Shown: piece after piece, positions 63,801-64,000 of the stretch
Position numbering within the stretch: position 1 is the first letter of the stretch
Layout: every line of letters begins with the position of its first letter
The notes under the pieces: generated by a model
Databases searched by the model: none
Told to the model about the DNA's origin: nothing
Seen by the model: the letters and a program-made list of their open reading frames with translations, nothing else
Assembly: GCA_034008185.1 (NCBI GenBank)
Contig: CM067083.1
Coordinates: 115,962,837 to 116,026,836, forward strand
Length of the DNA stretch: 64,000 nucleotides
DNA from: Gorsachius magnificus
Lineage: Eukaryota > Chordata > Aves > Pelecaniformes > Ardeidae
Reading direction: 5' to 3'
Made by a program: the position numbers and the translations under genes

Positions 63801-64000
63801 TCTGTCATGGTGAATATATGGACCCTGTGTGGGCACGTAGTTGTATTACATGTTCTATTTATATAACTGTGAACCTTTTGTTATGTTATCCTCTGATTTT
63901 ATGTCCTTTTCCTGGAGCCACTCTCAGGTAAGCAGTAGGATACTTAGTGGCGTGATATGGAAAGACGTATCTACAGAAGGGAGTACATACTGCTTCTCAA

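Noticed and set aside
1..64000. CRISPR arrays, bacterial operons, tRNA or rRNA genes
   Set aside because: No regularly spaced repeat arrays, ribosome-binding sites or intact tRNA/rRNA sequences were seen. The CR1 elements show that this is vertebrate (bird) DNA.

Overview
The window looks like non-coding DNA from a bird (neognath). It is AT-rich and has no tRNA, rRNA, operon or recognisable host exon. Its clearest repeats are 5'-truncated CR1 LINEs, which end in the avian CR1 tail of ATTCTATG-type octamers. The sequence is best read as a gene desert or part of a very large intron. The long non-coding stretches are listed as such.

Layout. 1-9.4 kb: unique AT-rich DNA, a young CR1 copy (2312-3099, plus strand, uninterrupted C-terminal ORF2 frame) and a GC-richer patch at 5.5-6.1 kb. 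9.6-9.96 kb: a minus-strand stretch that reads like protein but that I cannot name. 14.6-16.7 kb: the main discovery, a heavily decayed Ty3/Gypsy-type pol on the minus strand with reverse transcriptase, RNase H and probably integrase in the canonical order. It is cut by many stops and frameshifts, so no long open reading frame reveals it. 20.8-21.1 kb: a CpG-rich patch. 21.3 kb: a 3 x 22 bp tandem repeat. 23.18-23.75 kb: a G-quadruplex-prone tract followed by a minus-strand CR1. 36.7 kb: a possible ancient tRNA-derived SINE. 42.0-42.5 kb: a minus-strand CR1 with an intact terminal frame. 45.0 and 46.2-46.7 kb: two older plus-strand CR1 remnants. 54.6-54.9 kb: another minus-strand CR1. The rest is simple repeats and unassigned DNA.

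Nothing here forms a working gene system. The elements record several ages of retrotransposition: a very old LTR-retrotransposon pol, old CR1 remnants with scrambled frames, and younger CR1 copies whose terminal frames are still open. All calls come from reading the sequence by eye. No database search was run, so family and subfamily names should be treated accordingly.
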